A stretch of 64,000 bases of DNA from Sphingomonas taxi (GTDB taxonomy: Bacteria; Pseudomonadota; Alphaproteobacteria; Sphingomonadales; Sphingomonadaceae), in the NCBI GenBank assembly GCA_003240625.1, contig QFMX01000003.1:248001-312000 (forward strand), written 5' to 3'. Made by a program: the position numbers and the translations under genes. This document shows, piece by piece, positions 45,778 to 54,600 of the stretch; position 1 is the first letter of the stretch; every line of letters starts with the position of its first letter. A model generated the notes under the pieces. The model saw only the letters and a program-made list of their open reading frames with translations, made no database searches and was not told where the DNA came from.

Positions 45778-47061
45778 CTATCGGATGAGAAGGGTCTGGA
45801 AGGGGGTGTAGGTGCCGAGCGCGGTCGTCACGATCCGTTCGCCGGGGGCGAGGCCGGAGACGATCTCGACCTGATCGGGATTGCGTCGGCCGGTGACGAT
45901 CGCGCGCCTGACGGCCTTCTTGTCGCCGTCGAGCACGAACGCGGCGGTGCCGCCCGCATCGAGCCAGCCGCCCGATGGCGCGACCACCGCCGGCCGGTCC
46001 GCGCCCAGGACAAGCCGGACGTCGAGCGTCTGACCACGGTTCAGCCCCGCAGGCGCCGCGCCGCGAAAGCCCAGTTCGATACGGAACCGGCCCTCGGTGA
46101 CCTGCGGCAGGATCTTGATGACCGTCATCGGATAGCTGCGCCCGTCGATGTCGGCCGCTGCGCCTAGCCCGGCCCGGACGCGCCCGAGATAGAATTGGTC
46201 GACATCGGCGGTCAGCTTCCACTGGCCTTCGGAGTCGATCTGCCCGACGGGATCGCCCGCCTTCAGCGTCTGGCCGGGCTGCAGCGTGAAGGCGGTAAGC
46301 CGTCCCGCGACTGGCGCGCGCAGCACCAGTGCGGACAGGCTCGCACGGACCATCGCCAGGCTCTCGCGCAACTGTCGCGCGGTCGCGGCGATGCCGGAGG
46401 ACTGGTCCGCCAGCGTCGCCCCCGCTTCCGCCGTGCCACGATCCAGCGCAGCAACCCGCGCCTGCTGGTAAGCGACATCCTCGCGCACCGGATCGATCGC
46501 GGCGCGGGTGATGATCCCCCGCTCGAACAGGACCTGCTTCTGCGCGAGCAGCGTGCGTGCCTTGGACAGCGCGTTGCGCGCGTCGGCCAGATTGCGCGCG
46601 CCGTCCTGGCGCGTGCTTTGCACCGACAGCCGCTGGCCACTGATTGCGCTCAACTGCCCGACGATCTCGGCCGAGCGGCTGGCGACATCGAGCTCGAGCG
46701 AAGGGTTGGACAGTCGTGCGAGCGGCGTGCCGGCGACGACCATCGCGCCGTCGCTCGCCACCATTTCGGCGACCTGTCCGCCCGAGATCGCGGTCACGAA
46801 CACGGTGCGGAGTGGCGCCACCTCGGCGCGCAGCGGCACGAAATCGCGGAACGGCGCGCGGGTGACTTCGCCGGTTCGGATGGCCGCGGCATCGACGGTC
46901 AGCGCGTTCGCACCGGGCATGAGCAGCCACAGCGCAACCGCTGCCGCCACGACGGCAAGCCCGATAACGCCGCGCACGATCAGCGTGCGCCGTTTGGCAT
47001 GCGGGCGCTCGATACGCCGGTCCATCGCGGCGCCAGTTCCGGGCAGGGTCGTCTGCGTCAT
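45778..47061 (-). CDS. HlyD/MacA-type periplasmic adaptor
   Basis: About 427 residues. A single N-terminal TM helix (GVIGLAVVAAAVALWLLMPG) anchors it in the inner membrane. Lipoyl halves and a long alpha-hairpin with coiled coil (LADARNALSKARTLLAQKQV) follow, then beta-barrel segments. ATG 47061 is preferred to 47088 because it leaves a short cytoplasmic tail. First gene of the four-to-five-gene ABC operon, divergent from the regulator, with operator-like repeats between. Confidence 0.9.
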   Translation of the reverse strand: MTQTTLPGTGAAMDRRIERPHAKRRTLIVRGVIGLAVVAAAVALWLLMPGANALTVDAAAIRTGEVTRAPFRDFVPLRAEVAPLRTVFVTAISGGQVAEMVASDGAMVVAGTPLARLSNPSLELDVASRSAEIVGQLSAISGQRLSVQSTRQDGARNLADARNALSKARTLLAQKQVLFERGIITRAAIDPVREDVAYQQARVAALDRGTAEAGATLADQSSGIAATARQLRESLAMVRASLSALVLRAPVAGRLTAFTLQPGQTLKAGDPVGQIDSEGQWKLTADVDQFYLGRVRAGLGAAADIDGRSYPMTVIKILPQVTEGRFRIELGFRGAAPAGLNRGQTLDVRLVLGADRPAVVAPSGGWLDAGGTAAFVLDGDKKAVRRAIVTGRRNPDQVEIVSGLAPGERIVTTALGTYTPFQTLLIR

Positions 47062-47161
47062 GCGGACAGTGTACGGGACCGCACGCAAACAGACTAAAGC
47101 GTTGTAATCTAATCAAAAGTTGGCGTTCGAGGGGCCCGACCAGCGCGCAGACTGTACCGAC

Positions 47162-47177
47162 TGTCCGTTTCCGGACA
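47162..47177. promoter_or_regulatory. Palindromic operator candidate between ABC operon and its regulator
   Basis: TGTCCG-TTTC-CGGACA lies 11 bases before the regulator's first possible ATG (47180) and about 100 bases before the adaptor. Related half-sites occur nearby (TGTACCG at 47153; CGGACAGTGTACG around 47064), giving several copies of a TGT(A/C)CG unit in one 120-base gap. This fits autoregulation and co-control of the ABC operon. Confidence 0.45.
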
Positions 47178-47188
47178 CTATGGCCGCC

Positions 47189-48442
47189 ATGTCAACCGAA
47201 TCGCATATCCTGGTCGTCGACGACGATCCCGACATCGCCAAGGCCGCTAGACTGTTGCTGGAGCGGCACGGCATGCGCGTGTCGACCGCAGCGAGTCCGG
47301 AGGCGGCCTGGGTCCTGCTCGCGGGCGAGCCGGTCGACGTCATCCTGCTCGATCTTAATTTCGCGCGCGGGCGAACCACCGGCGAGGAAGGCTTCGCGAT
47401 GCTCGACCGGCTGATCGCGGGGGATGCGCGCGCGGTGGTCATCGTCGTCACCGGGCATAGCGGGATCGCGGTCGCGGTCCGCGCGATGCGCAGTGGCGCG
47501 ACCGATTTCGTGATCAAGCCCTGGAACAACGAACGCCTGCTGACGACGGTCGAACGCGGTCTGGCGTTGCGTCGCGCGAAGCTGGAAACGGCAGCGACGC
47601 CGCGCGTCCCCGACGGCATCCTGCTCGGCGAAAGTCCCGGCATCGGCCGCGCACGAGACCTGATCGCTCGCGTCGCGCCGACCGCTGCCCCGATCCTCGT
47701 TCACGGCGCAGCGGGCACGGGCAAGACGCTGATCGCGCGGCTGATCCATCAGGCCTCGGCCCATGCGCACCTACCACTCGTCACGCTGGACGCCGAAGCC
47801 GCCGACGCCGCCGTTATCGCCGCGCAGATGGCCGTCATCGCCGCGCAGACGACCGCCGCCGCCGGTGGCATGCTCGTGATCGATCATATCGACCGCCTGC
47901 CCCGCGCACTCCACGGCGCCCTCCTTGCCGCTCTCGATGGCATACGGGTCGTCGCGACGACGCGGCTGGACCGCGCCGGCCTTCGGGCAGCGATCGGTGA
48001 AGACCTGCTCGACCGGGTCGGCACGATCGAGATTGCCCTTCCTCCGCTCGTCGATCGGACGGGCGACGCGCTGCTGCTAGCCCGCCATTTCCTGGCGCTG
48101 TTCGCATACCGCCATGGCAAACCGAACCGGCCGCTGGGCGACGATGCCGCGCATGCAATCGCGACGGAACGCTGGCCCGACAATGTTCGCGGCCTGCGCC
48201 AGACGATGGAGCGCGCGGTGTTGCTCGGTAACGGCGAGGCCTATGCGATCGCCGACTTCAGGCTGTCCCCCGATATGGCCGAGCCCCAATCGCTGGCACC
48301 CGACCTGTCGCTGGCCCGTAACGAGGAGACGCTGATCACCGCAGCCCTCGAACGCCACGCGTTCAACGTCAGCCGGGCCGCCGCCCAGCTCGGGCTGACC
48401 CGCGCCGCGCTCTATCGACGGATGGCGCGCTATGGCCTCTGA
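47189..48442 (+). CDS. NtrC-like response regulator without GAFTGA motif
   Basis: About 417 residues. Receiver domain with Asp55 (ILLDLNFARG) and Lys in FVIKPW; AAA+ domain with Walker A GAAGTGKT (residues 173-180) and Walker-B-like MLVIDHIDRLP; C-terminal Fis-type helix-turn-helix (FNVSRAAAQLGLTRAALYRR). The GAFTGA loop that contacts sigma-54 is absent: the region after Walker A is Ala-rich (AADAAVIAAQMAVIAAQ). It is therefore likely to bind DNA without activating sigma-54. Starts at 47189 or 47180; it overlaps the kinase gene by 11 bases. Confidence 0.88.
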   Translation: MSTESHILVVDDDPDIAKAARLLLERHGMRVSTAASPEAAWVLLAGEPVDVILLDLNFARGRTTGEEGFAMLDRLIAGDARAVVIVVTGHSGIAVAVRAMRSGATDFVIKPWNNERLLTTVERGLALRRAKLETAATPRVPDGILLGESPGIGRARDLIARVAPTAAPILVHGAAGTGKTLIARLIHQASAHAHLPLVTLDAEAADAAVIAAQMAVIAAQTTAAAGGMLVIDHIDRLPRALHGALLAALDGIRVVATTRLDRAGLRAAIGEDLLDRVGTIEIALPPLVDRTGDALLLARHFLALFAYRHGKPNRPLGDDAAHAIATERWPDNVRGLRQTMERAVLLGNGEAYAIADFRLSPDMAEPQSLAPDLSLARNEETLITAALERHAFNVSRAAAQLGLTRAALYRRMARYGL

Positions 48443-49625
48443 CCGGGTGCGCGCGATGCTACGCGCGCTGGTCATCACCGCAGCCGGGGCCGCCGGTGCG
48501 GTCGCCGCCACGCGTGGCCTGTACGCCACGGCGTTGCTCGCCGCGCTGCTCGCCGTCTGGATCGCGGCACTTAACCTCGTCGATACCGGTCAGCGCCCGC
48601 CATTGCCGCCACCACCGGCGCCGGTCCCTGCCGGAGAGGAGGAACGCCGCCGCCTGAACGCCTATCTCGACCTGTCACCCGCGCCGCTGGTCGCCCTCGA
48701 CGACGGCCGCCTGCGGGTCGTCAACCGCGCAGCGCGGCGTTTGCTCGGAGCGAGCGATCTCGTCGCCGATCCGCCCGACGGGCTCGTGGCCGCGCTCTCC
48801 GATACCCGCCCTGGTCGCACCGCCACGATCGAGATCGGCGTCGATACCGACATCCGGAGCTTCGCGCTGGCCACCGGCGACCTCGCATTGGCAGGCCGGA
48901 TGACGCGGATCGGCGCGCTGATCGATATCGACGCCGAACTGAAGGCCGCCGAGGCCGGCGCGCTCCGCGATCTCGTCCAGGTCCTGAGCCACGAAATCGT
49001 CAACGCGCTCACCCCGATCGCCTCGCTCGCCGAGACCGCGGTCGCGATGCTCGACGATCCCGAGCCCGCGCTACCCAAGGTACGCGACGCGATCGAGACG
49101 GTCGCGCGCCGTGCCGCCAGCCTGCACCGTTTCGGCGAAAGCTACCGTGCGCTCGCGAAGTTGCCGGCGCCCAGCCCGGAACGGATCCCGCTGGCCGGAT
49201 TCGTGAACGACCTGACGGCGCTGTTCACGACCCGATGGCCGACGATCAGCTTTACGACGGACCTTCAACGCGCGCCGGCCTATCTGCTCGCCGACCCGGA
49301 CCAATTGACCGCCGCACTCTGGGCAGTCCTGCAGAACGCGGCCGAAGCTTTACACGAGACGCCAGATGCTCGCGTCACGTTCGCTGTCTCGACGATGGTC
49401 GGCCAAACACAGTTCACCATGACGGACACCGGTCCCGGCATTCCCGTCGGACATCAGGCCGACATCTTTCGCCCCTTCTTCACTACCAAGACCGAAGGCA
49501 CGGGTGTGGGTCTGGCCCTGGCTCGGCAGATCCTTCGCGGCCACAACGGCGATCTCGGCCTCGTATCTTCCGTCCCCGGCGAAACGCGGTTCGAGGGCGC
49601 AGTTGGGTCCGTTTTGACCAGCTGA
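48432..49625 (+). CDS. Sensor histidine kinase partner of the NtrC-like regulator
   Basis: A 397-residue kinase. Two short N-terminal hydrophobic helices, a Pro-rich linker, a PAS-like domain (LDLSPAPLVALDDGRLRVVN) and the kinase core with His187 (LSHEIVNALTPI), N box LQNAAEAL, DTGPGIP and the lid GTGVGLALARQI, as in NtrB/ZraS types. Overlap with the regulator indicates a two-gene operon. No large periplasmic sensor, so the signal is probably membrane-borne or intracellular. Confidence 0.9.
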   Translation: MASDRVRAMLRALVITAAGAAGAVAATRGLYATALLAALLAVWIAALNLVDTGQRPPLPPPPAPVPAGEEERRRLNAYLDLSPAPLVALDDGRLRVVNRAARRLLGASDLVADPPDGLVAALSDTRPGRTATIEIGVDTDIRSFALATGDLALAGRMTRIGALIDIDAELKAAEAGALRDLVQVLSHEIVNALTPIASLAETAVAMLDDPEPALPKVRDAIETVARRAASLHRFGESYRALAKLPAPSPERIPLAGFVNDLTALFTTRWPTISFTTDLQRAPAYLLADPDQLTAALWAVLQNAAEALHETPDARVTFAVSTMVGQTQFTMTDTGPGIPVGHQADIFRPFFTTKTEGTGVGLALARQILRGHNGDLGLVSSVPGETRFEGAVGSVLTS

Positions 49626-49629
49626 ATAA

Positions 49630-50289
49630 TTATTCGTCATACGCCCGCGACCATCCATTCGGGTGTCTGCGTGCTTCCGCGACCGCCTTACGCAAGGTCG
49701 CAAGGTCGAGCGCGCCGGGCGCGAGATAGGCACCGATGATGAAAGCGGGCGTACCTTGAAGGCCGATTGCCGGGGCCTGCTCGCTGGTTCGTGCGAGTAG
49801 CGCGTCGATCTCAGCCTTGTGTTTCACAAGATCGGCTTGGAGCCGGGGCCAGTTCACGCCTGCCCGATTTGCGGCGGTCCTTATCGCGGAAGAATCCAGT
49901 TTCCCCGCCCCTGCATACAGTGCTGCGTTGAGGGCTTCGTGCTTGCCCTGCCACTGGCTGGCGATGGCGGCGCGCGCGGCTTCTACCGACACGGGCCCAA
50001 AAATCGGCCAGTCCCGATAGACCAACCGGATCTTCGGATCGGAGGCGATCAGCGCCGCCACCACGGAATGCATGCGCCGGCAATAGCCGCAATTATAGTC
50101 CGCGAACTGGACGATCGTGATGTCATAGCCTTTGGGCGCGACTTTCGGGGCAACCGGATCTTCCAGGATCGCCGACTTGGTGATCGTGGCAGCGACCGCC
50201 GACGTGGTCAGCGCGTCCGTGGCCCCTATGCCGAGGCCGGTGATCGCGAGCACTGCGAGCGTCGCCACCGAGGAGCGAATGCGGTTCAT
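49630..50289 (-). CDS. DsbA/DsbG-like periplasmic thiol-disulfide protein
   Basis: A 219-residue protein with a signal peptide and a thioredoxin fold: Cys67-Gly-Tyr-Cys70 in DYNCGYCRRMH and the cis-Pro loop GLQGTPAFIIG. DIxIVQFADYNC is typical of the DsbA-like group that includes the Com1 family. Its start overlaps the previous stop (ATGA), so it is the last gene of the sulfur operon and may repair or reduce thiols damaged by persulfides. Confidence 0.88.
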   Translation of the reverse strand: MNRIRSSVATLAVLAITGLGIGATDALTTSAVAATITKSAILEDPVAPKVAPKGYDITIVQFADYNCGYCRRMHSVVAALIASDPKIRLVYRDWPIFGPVSVEAARAAIASQWQGKHEALNAALYAGAGKLDSSAIRTAANRAGVNWPRLQADLVKHKAEIDALLARTSEQAPAIGLQGTPAFIIGAYLAPGALDLATLRKAVAEARRHPNGWSRAYDE

Positions 50290-51104
50290 TGATTAGTCTC
50301 CAGAATATCGTCGATACCGTCGTCGAGTGCGGCACGCGAAATCTCTCCAGCATGGCTCTCGCGTATCATGCCGTCCGCAGCGACGAACACGGTGGTCGGC
50401 AGGGCGCCCGAACCCACTGCGCGGCTGAAATCCTGGCTACGATCGACCAGCAGATGCGGCGATGCCAGCCGCTTCGTGGCCAGGAAAGCCTTTACGACGT
50501 CCGGCGTCTCGCCTTGATCGATGAACAAGACCGGCACTGCGGGACGTGCCGCCGCAGCCCGCACCAGCATCGGCATCTCGCGCTGGCACGGCCCGCACCA
50601 GGTCGCCCACAGGTTGATGACAAACGGCGTTCCCCGAAAAATATCGATAGCAACCGGCCGTCCGTCGATCGTGTACGCGACAAGTCCCTTGGGCAAAGGG
50701 ATGGCGGTATCCTCGACGAGGAGATGCGCCGCCGCTGCCCAGACCATGACGGCGATGCCCAGGCTCGCCAGCGATCGATAGAGCGCGGCGGACCGGCGGA
50801 GCGTGGCGACGAGCACCAACGCCGCCCCGACGATGCCCGCAATCGCGGAAAATCCGCCCTGCCAGATCGCGAGCGCCGACAGGGGATCATCGCTGTAGCT
50901 AGGGATGTGCATGGCGACATAGCCAATGCGTCCCGTGACCAAGCCCGCCACGACCGCCGCCGTAGCCGCGTTCGACGTCGGCCGGGGCGACTTGCGCGTC
51001 AGAAACGACACCAGGCCGATAAAGGCCGCGATCGCGAGCAGCGCGAGCAATCGGTCGGTCGACAGCACCAGCGGACCGAGGGCGACGGTATTGCCGATCG
51101 TCAC
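50286..51104 (-). CDS. Lgt-like membrane domain fused to TlpA-type thioredoxin
   Basis: About 272 residues. The first 130 residues are four or so TM helices resembling prolipoprotein diacylglyceryl transferase (GRIGYVAMHIPSYSDDPL, IWQGGFSAIAGIVGAA), but the His of the Lgt H-G-G motif is missing. Then comes a TlpA/ResA thioredoxin domain with Cys170-Gly-Pro-Cys173 (LWATWCGPCQREMPML). The start is a GTG at 51104 overlapping the exporter's stop (GTGA). The fusion probably anchors a reducing thioredoxin in the periplasm. Confidence 0.82.
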   Translation of the reverse strand: MTIGNTVALGPLVLSTDRLLALLAIAAFIGLVSFLTRKSPRPTSNAATAAVVAGLVTGRIGYVAMHIPSYSDDPLSALAIWQGGFSAIAGIVGAALVLVATLRRSAALYRSLASLGIAVMVWAAAAHLLVEDTAIPLPKGLVAYTIDGRPVAIDIFRGTPFVINLWATWCGPCQREMPMLVRAAAARPAVPVLFIDQGETPDVVKAFLATKRLASPHLLVDRSQDFSRAVGSGALPTTVFVAADGMIRESHAGEISRAALDDGIDDILETNQ

Positions 51105-51877
51105 AACGCGGCCGCGCTCTTCCACAGCATATAGGCTGCGACGACGAAGATCAGGATTGCGAAGACGGTCGTGAGCGTCCCGCGGCCGGAAAGGCGCTTG
51201 GCAACGACCGTCCCGACCATGCCGCCGACGACACCACCAGCGATGAAGACGCCCGCGAGCGGCCAGTCGACGAGCCCGGACAGCGCGTAGTTGGTGGCGG
51301 TCGCCAAGCCGAACGCGGTGACCGCGACCAGCGATGTTCCGACCGCGTTGATCATCGGCATCCTGGTCGATGCGATCAGTCCGGGCACGATCAGAAATCC
51401 GCCGCCGATGCCGAAAAAGCCCGAGAAAATTCCTGTACCAAGCCCGAAACCTAGCACTTTCGAGGCGTTTGCGCGATTGCAGGCAGCGCCCTCGGCACTG
51501 AGGTTGCGACGGCCGCGCAGCATCAGGATGCCGACCGCGACCATGACGATGGCGAACAGGAACAGCAGATGCTGGCCATCGACGGCCTTGCCCGCCGACG
51601 ATCCTGCGAATGCACCGAGCACGCCTGCCCCCGCATACATCAGCCCGCAGCGCCATTTGACGGTGCCGGCCCGCGCATGGCTGAGCAGACCGGTCGCGGC
51701 GTTTGCCGCGACCGCAAGCGCGCTCGTCCCGATCGCCACGTGCGGATTGGTGACGCCGACAAGATAGACCATCAGCGGCACGGCGAGGATCGAGCCGCCC
51801 CCGCCGACGAGGCCAAGCGTGAAGCCGACTAGGCCTCCGGACACTGCGCCCAGCAGGTATTGAATGGTATCGAGCAT
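51101..51877 (-). CDS. TauE/SafE-family sulfite/sulfur anion exporter
   Basis: A 258-residue protein with two repeats of Gly-rich TM bundles: GLVGFTLGLVGGGGSILAVP and FSGFFGIGGGFLIVPGLI. Such exporters remove sulfite or thiosulfate made when persulfides are oxidised. Start at ATG 51877. It follows the broken fusion gene after 29 bases and overlaps the Lgt-like/TlpA gene. Confidence 0.9.
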   Translation of the reverse strand: MLDTIQYLLGAVSGGLVGFTLGLVGGGGSILAVPLMVYLVGVTNPHVAIGTSALAVAANAATGLLSHARAGTVKWRCGLMYAGAGVLGAFAGSSAGKAVDGQHLLFLFAIVMVAVGILMLRGRRNLSAEGAACNRANASKVLGFGLGTGIFSGFFGIGGGFLIVPGLIASTRMPMINAVGTSLVAVTAFGLATATNYALSGLVDWPLAGVFIAGGVVGGMVGTVVAKRLSGRGTLTTVFAILIFVVAAYMLWKSAAAL

Positions 51878-51906
51878 GACAACGGACCTTGGACGGCGGA
51901 GCTGGC

Positions 51907-53564
51907 TCAGGCGGCTTGGCGATGCTCGGGATGCGCCATCCACTCGCGGCCCTTGAGCATGCCGTTCCAGTAGATCCATGGCAGGCCTTCGGACTTCAGC
52001 AGCCAGGACAGCCGCTGCGGCTTGGTGCCCTCGATGATCCACTTCGGGAAGCTCGGCAGCAGCTTTCCGCCATAGCCGAACTCGGCGAGCAGGATCTTGC
52101 CGCGCTCGACCGTCAGCGGACACGAGCCATAGCCGTCGTAGAGCGCCGTCGCGCTTCGCCGGCGAGCATCGACAGCAGATTTTCGGCAACGATCGGGGCC
52201 TGCTTGCGCGCGGCAGCCATGGTCTTGGCGTTCGGCGTCGATCCGCCATCACCCAGACCGAACACGTTGGCGTAGCGAATGTGTTGCAGGGTCGTCTGAT
52301 CGACATCCACATACCCCGCGTCGTTGGCTAGTGGACTGTGCGCGACGAACGCCGGTGCCTTCTGGGGCGGCGTGACGTGGATCATGTCGAACGATCTGGT
52401 GGTCTCTCCGCCCTTCTCCCGGAAGGTGGCGGTTCGATCAGATCCGTCGACCGCGACCAGGGTGGACTCGAACTGGAGGTCGATGCCGTAGCGGTCGACA
52501 TAGGCCATCAGCGGCGGGACGAACTCCTTGACGCCGAACAAGACGCCCCCGGCGTTGTGAAACTGCACGTCGATGTCCTTGAGCACGCCCTGCCGCTGCC
52601 AATGATCGCACGACAGGTACATCGCCTTCTGTGGCGCGCCTGCGCACTTGATCGGCATCGGCGGCTGAGAGAACAGCGCGGTACCGCCCCTCAGGGACTG
52701 AACCAGTTCCCACGTATAGGGTGCGGTTTCGTACCTATAGTTGGAGGTGACGCCGTTGCGCCCGAGCGTATCGACAAGCCCATCCACCCCGGCCCAGTCG
52801 AGTGCGATCCCCGGCGCGACGACGAGCGCGCGGTATCCGACGGTCGATCCGTCTTCCAGTGTCACGGTATTGCGCTCGGGCTCGAAGCTGGCGGCCGCGC
52901 CTTTGATCCAGCGCACGCCGGCGGGCATCACGCTCGCCTCGGGCCGCCGCATATCCTTGGCATCGAACACGCCGCCGCCGACCATCGTCCAGCCCGGCTG
53001 ATAATCATGCTCGGTACGCGGCTCTATGACGACGATGTCGAGTGAGCGGTTGCGCTCGCGCAGCGACGCAGCCGTCGCCAGCCGCGCCGAGCCACCGCCG
53101 ACGATGACGACATCGGCCTGCGACGGCCCGGCTCCTTCCGGAATTGCCGCGCGTGTTTCCAGTCGAGGGCGAAGCGCCGTCAGGTCATAGCCGGCGTCGC
53201 TCGCCGTCCTGAGGATCGTATCCGCCGGCAGCGCCCCGGCTTGCGAGAGCGCCCAGAGCGACGTCGAGCGCGTGCCGGTGCGGCAATAGGCGAGGACCGG
53301 AGCGTCGAGACGCGACAGCGCATCGGCCATGCGCGCGACATCCTCATCGCCGATCTTGCCCGGGACGACCGGCACATGCGCAAACGCCATGCCGTGCGCC
53401 GCTGCAAGCCGCTCCATGTCGGCGGCGGATACTTGCCCCGGCTCCTCGCCATCCGGCCGGTTGTCGATGATGGCGCGAAACCCGTCTCGCGCTGCCTGGG
53501 CGATATCGGCCTCGGTCAGCTGGGGCGATACCGACAATGCGGGCGTAAGCAGCTTGATGGTCAT
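51907..53564 (-). pseudogene. Blh-type phosphatase-like/FAD-NAD(P) oxidoreductase fusion, frameshifted
   Basis: Residues 1-130 match the TIGR01244 sulfurtransferase/phosphatase-like domain (HVPVVPGKIGDED, Cys94 in YCRTGTRS). From about 150 an SQR-like flavoprotein follows (DVVIVGGGSARLATA ... PMPIKCAGAPQKAMYL). The reading frame stops at 52113, but one lost base near 52150 would restore the expected end in another frame, to the TGA at 51907 (ALYDGYGSCPLTVERGKILL ... WMAHPEHRQAA). Arg161 replaces a Gly of the FAD-binding GxGxxG. It is either decaying or carries a sequence error. Central enzyme of sulfane-sulfur oxidation in such operons. Confidence 0.8.
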
Positions 53565-53619
53565 GCGGATCGTCCTCGAGGGGGCGCTCCGGAACGCAAC
53601 GCGCGCGCCGGAGACGAAG

Positions 53620-53718
53620 TCAGGCGGCGAGCGGGCGATCACCGTGCGTCGTCTTGGCGGAGAAGCCCGGTGCGGGCGCATTGATGCGCGGCAGGCCGAC
53701 CGTAAATGTATCAGACAT
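53620..53718 (-). pseudogene. Peroxiredoxin N-terminal stub (32 residues)
   Basis: The ATG at 53718 overlaps the end of the YeeE-like gene by eight bases. The frame reads MSDTFTVGLPRINAPAPGFS, then AKTTHGDRPLAA and TGA. GLPRIN.PAP.F.AKTTHG is how peroxiredoxins of the AhpC/Prx6 class begin. The catalytic part (HPADFTPVC) is missing, so a deletion or a break removed the rest. The intact peroxiredoxin lies 2 kb away in the divergent transcript and has a comparable beginning (RIGDTAPNFHARTTRG). Confidence 0.7.
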
Positions 53719-54163
53719 GAGACGTCTCCAGGTGAGGCTGCTTTGCCGGGGGGGCAGGCAGCAGGCGGTGCAGGATCATGCCGCCGAGCATGGCGGCGAC
53801 GAAGATGGCTGCCGGAACGGGGGCGATGGCGAGGTCGGCGATGGCGGGCCCGGGGCAAAGCCCGGCGATGCCCCAGCCAATGCCGAACAGCACCGACCCG
53901 CCGATAAGGGACCGCGTGATCCCGGTCGTCGCGGGCAGCACGAAGGATGCATCGGCGACCGGCGCGTCGAGCCGCCGACGGATCCTCCACGCGACGGCCA
54001 TCGGCAGGATGGCGCCGCCCATAACAAAGGCGAGGGTCGGGTCCCACGCGCCGCCGAACAGGTCGAGAAACGCGCGGACTCGAGCGGGGTCGGACATGCC
54101 CGAATGCGCAAGGCCTGCACCGAACAGCGTGCCGGCCAGCAAAGCGATCAGGACGCGGCGCAT
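53711..54163 (-). CDS. YeeE/YedE-family membrane protein (DUF6691 type)
   Basis: A 150-residue protein with four TM helices: GTLFGAGLAHSGMSDPARV, then FVMGGAILPMAVAWRI and SVLFGIGWGIAGLCPGPAI. AGLCPGPA is the conserved half-pore with Cys. With its partner it forms a split YeeE/YedE protein that imports or moves sulfur compounds such as thiosulfate. The start ATG overlaps the upstream partner's stop. Confidence 0.88.
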   Translation of the reverse strand: MRRVLIALLAGTLFGAGLAHSGMSDPARVRAFLDLFGGAWDPTLAFVMGGAILPMAVAWRIRRRLDAPVADASFVLPATTGITRSLIGGSVLFGIGWGIAGLCPGPAIADLAIAPVPAAIFVAAMLGGMILHRLLPAPPAKQPHLETSHV

Positions 54164-54600
54164 CACAACGTCATCCCCAGCGCGCGCATCGCCGCCACCG
54201 TGGCAAACCCTGCGGCCATGAAGCTGGCGGTCGCCGCGATCGACCGCGGGGACAGGCGCGACAGGCCGCAGACGCCGTGCCCGCTGGTGCAGCCGCTGCC
54301 CACGCGCGTGCCGAAGCCCACTATCAGACCGCCAAGCACGAGGGTCGCGATGGAAGTCGGGAACCGGGTCGCTACCGGTTCGACGGCAAATGCCACCAGC
54401 AAGGCGCCGATTGGCAAACCGAGGATGAACGCGCTGGCGATCGGCCATGGCGTCCCGCTCGGTTCGATACCCGTCGCGCGCGCGACCATGCCGCTGACGC
54501 CAGCGATCCGTCCCAGTCCCAGCAGCATGATCGCACCGGCAAGGCCGATCAGCAGTCCACCGGTCAAACCGGCAAGCGGCATGGCGCCCGTCCAGTTCAT
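54163..54600 (-). CDS. YeeE/YedE-family membrane protein
   Basis: A 145-residue half of a YeeE/YedE pair. Four TM helices with conserved VGSGCTSGHGVCGLSRLSP, whose Cys residues line the sulfur-compound channel in characterised homologues. ATG 54600 overlaps the MBL hydrolase stop (TGATG); a GTG at 54603 is one codon earlier. The split in two small genes is common in alphaproteobacteria. Confidence 0.9.
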   Translation of the reverse strand: MNWTGAMPLAGLTGGLLIGLAGAIMLLGLGRIAGVSGMVARATGIEPSGTPWPIASAFILGLPIGALLVAFAVEPVATRFPTSIATLVLGGLIVGFGTRVGSGCTSGHGVCGLSRLSPRSIAATASFMAAGFATVAAMRALGMTL

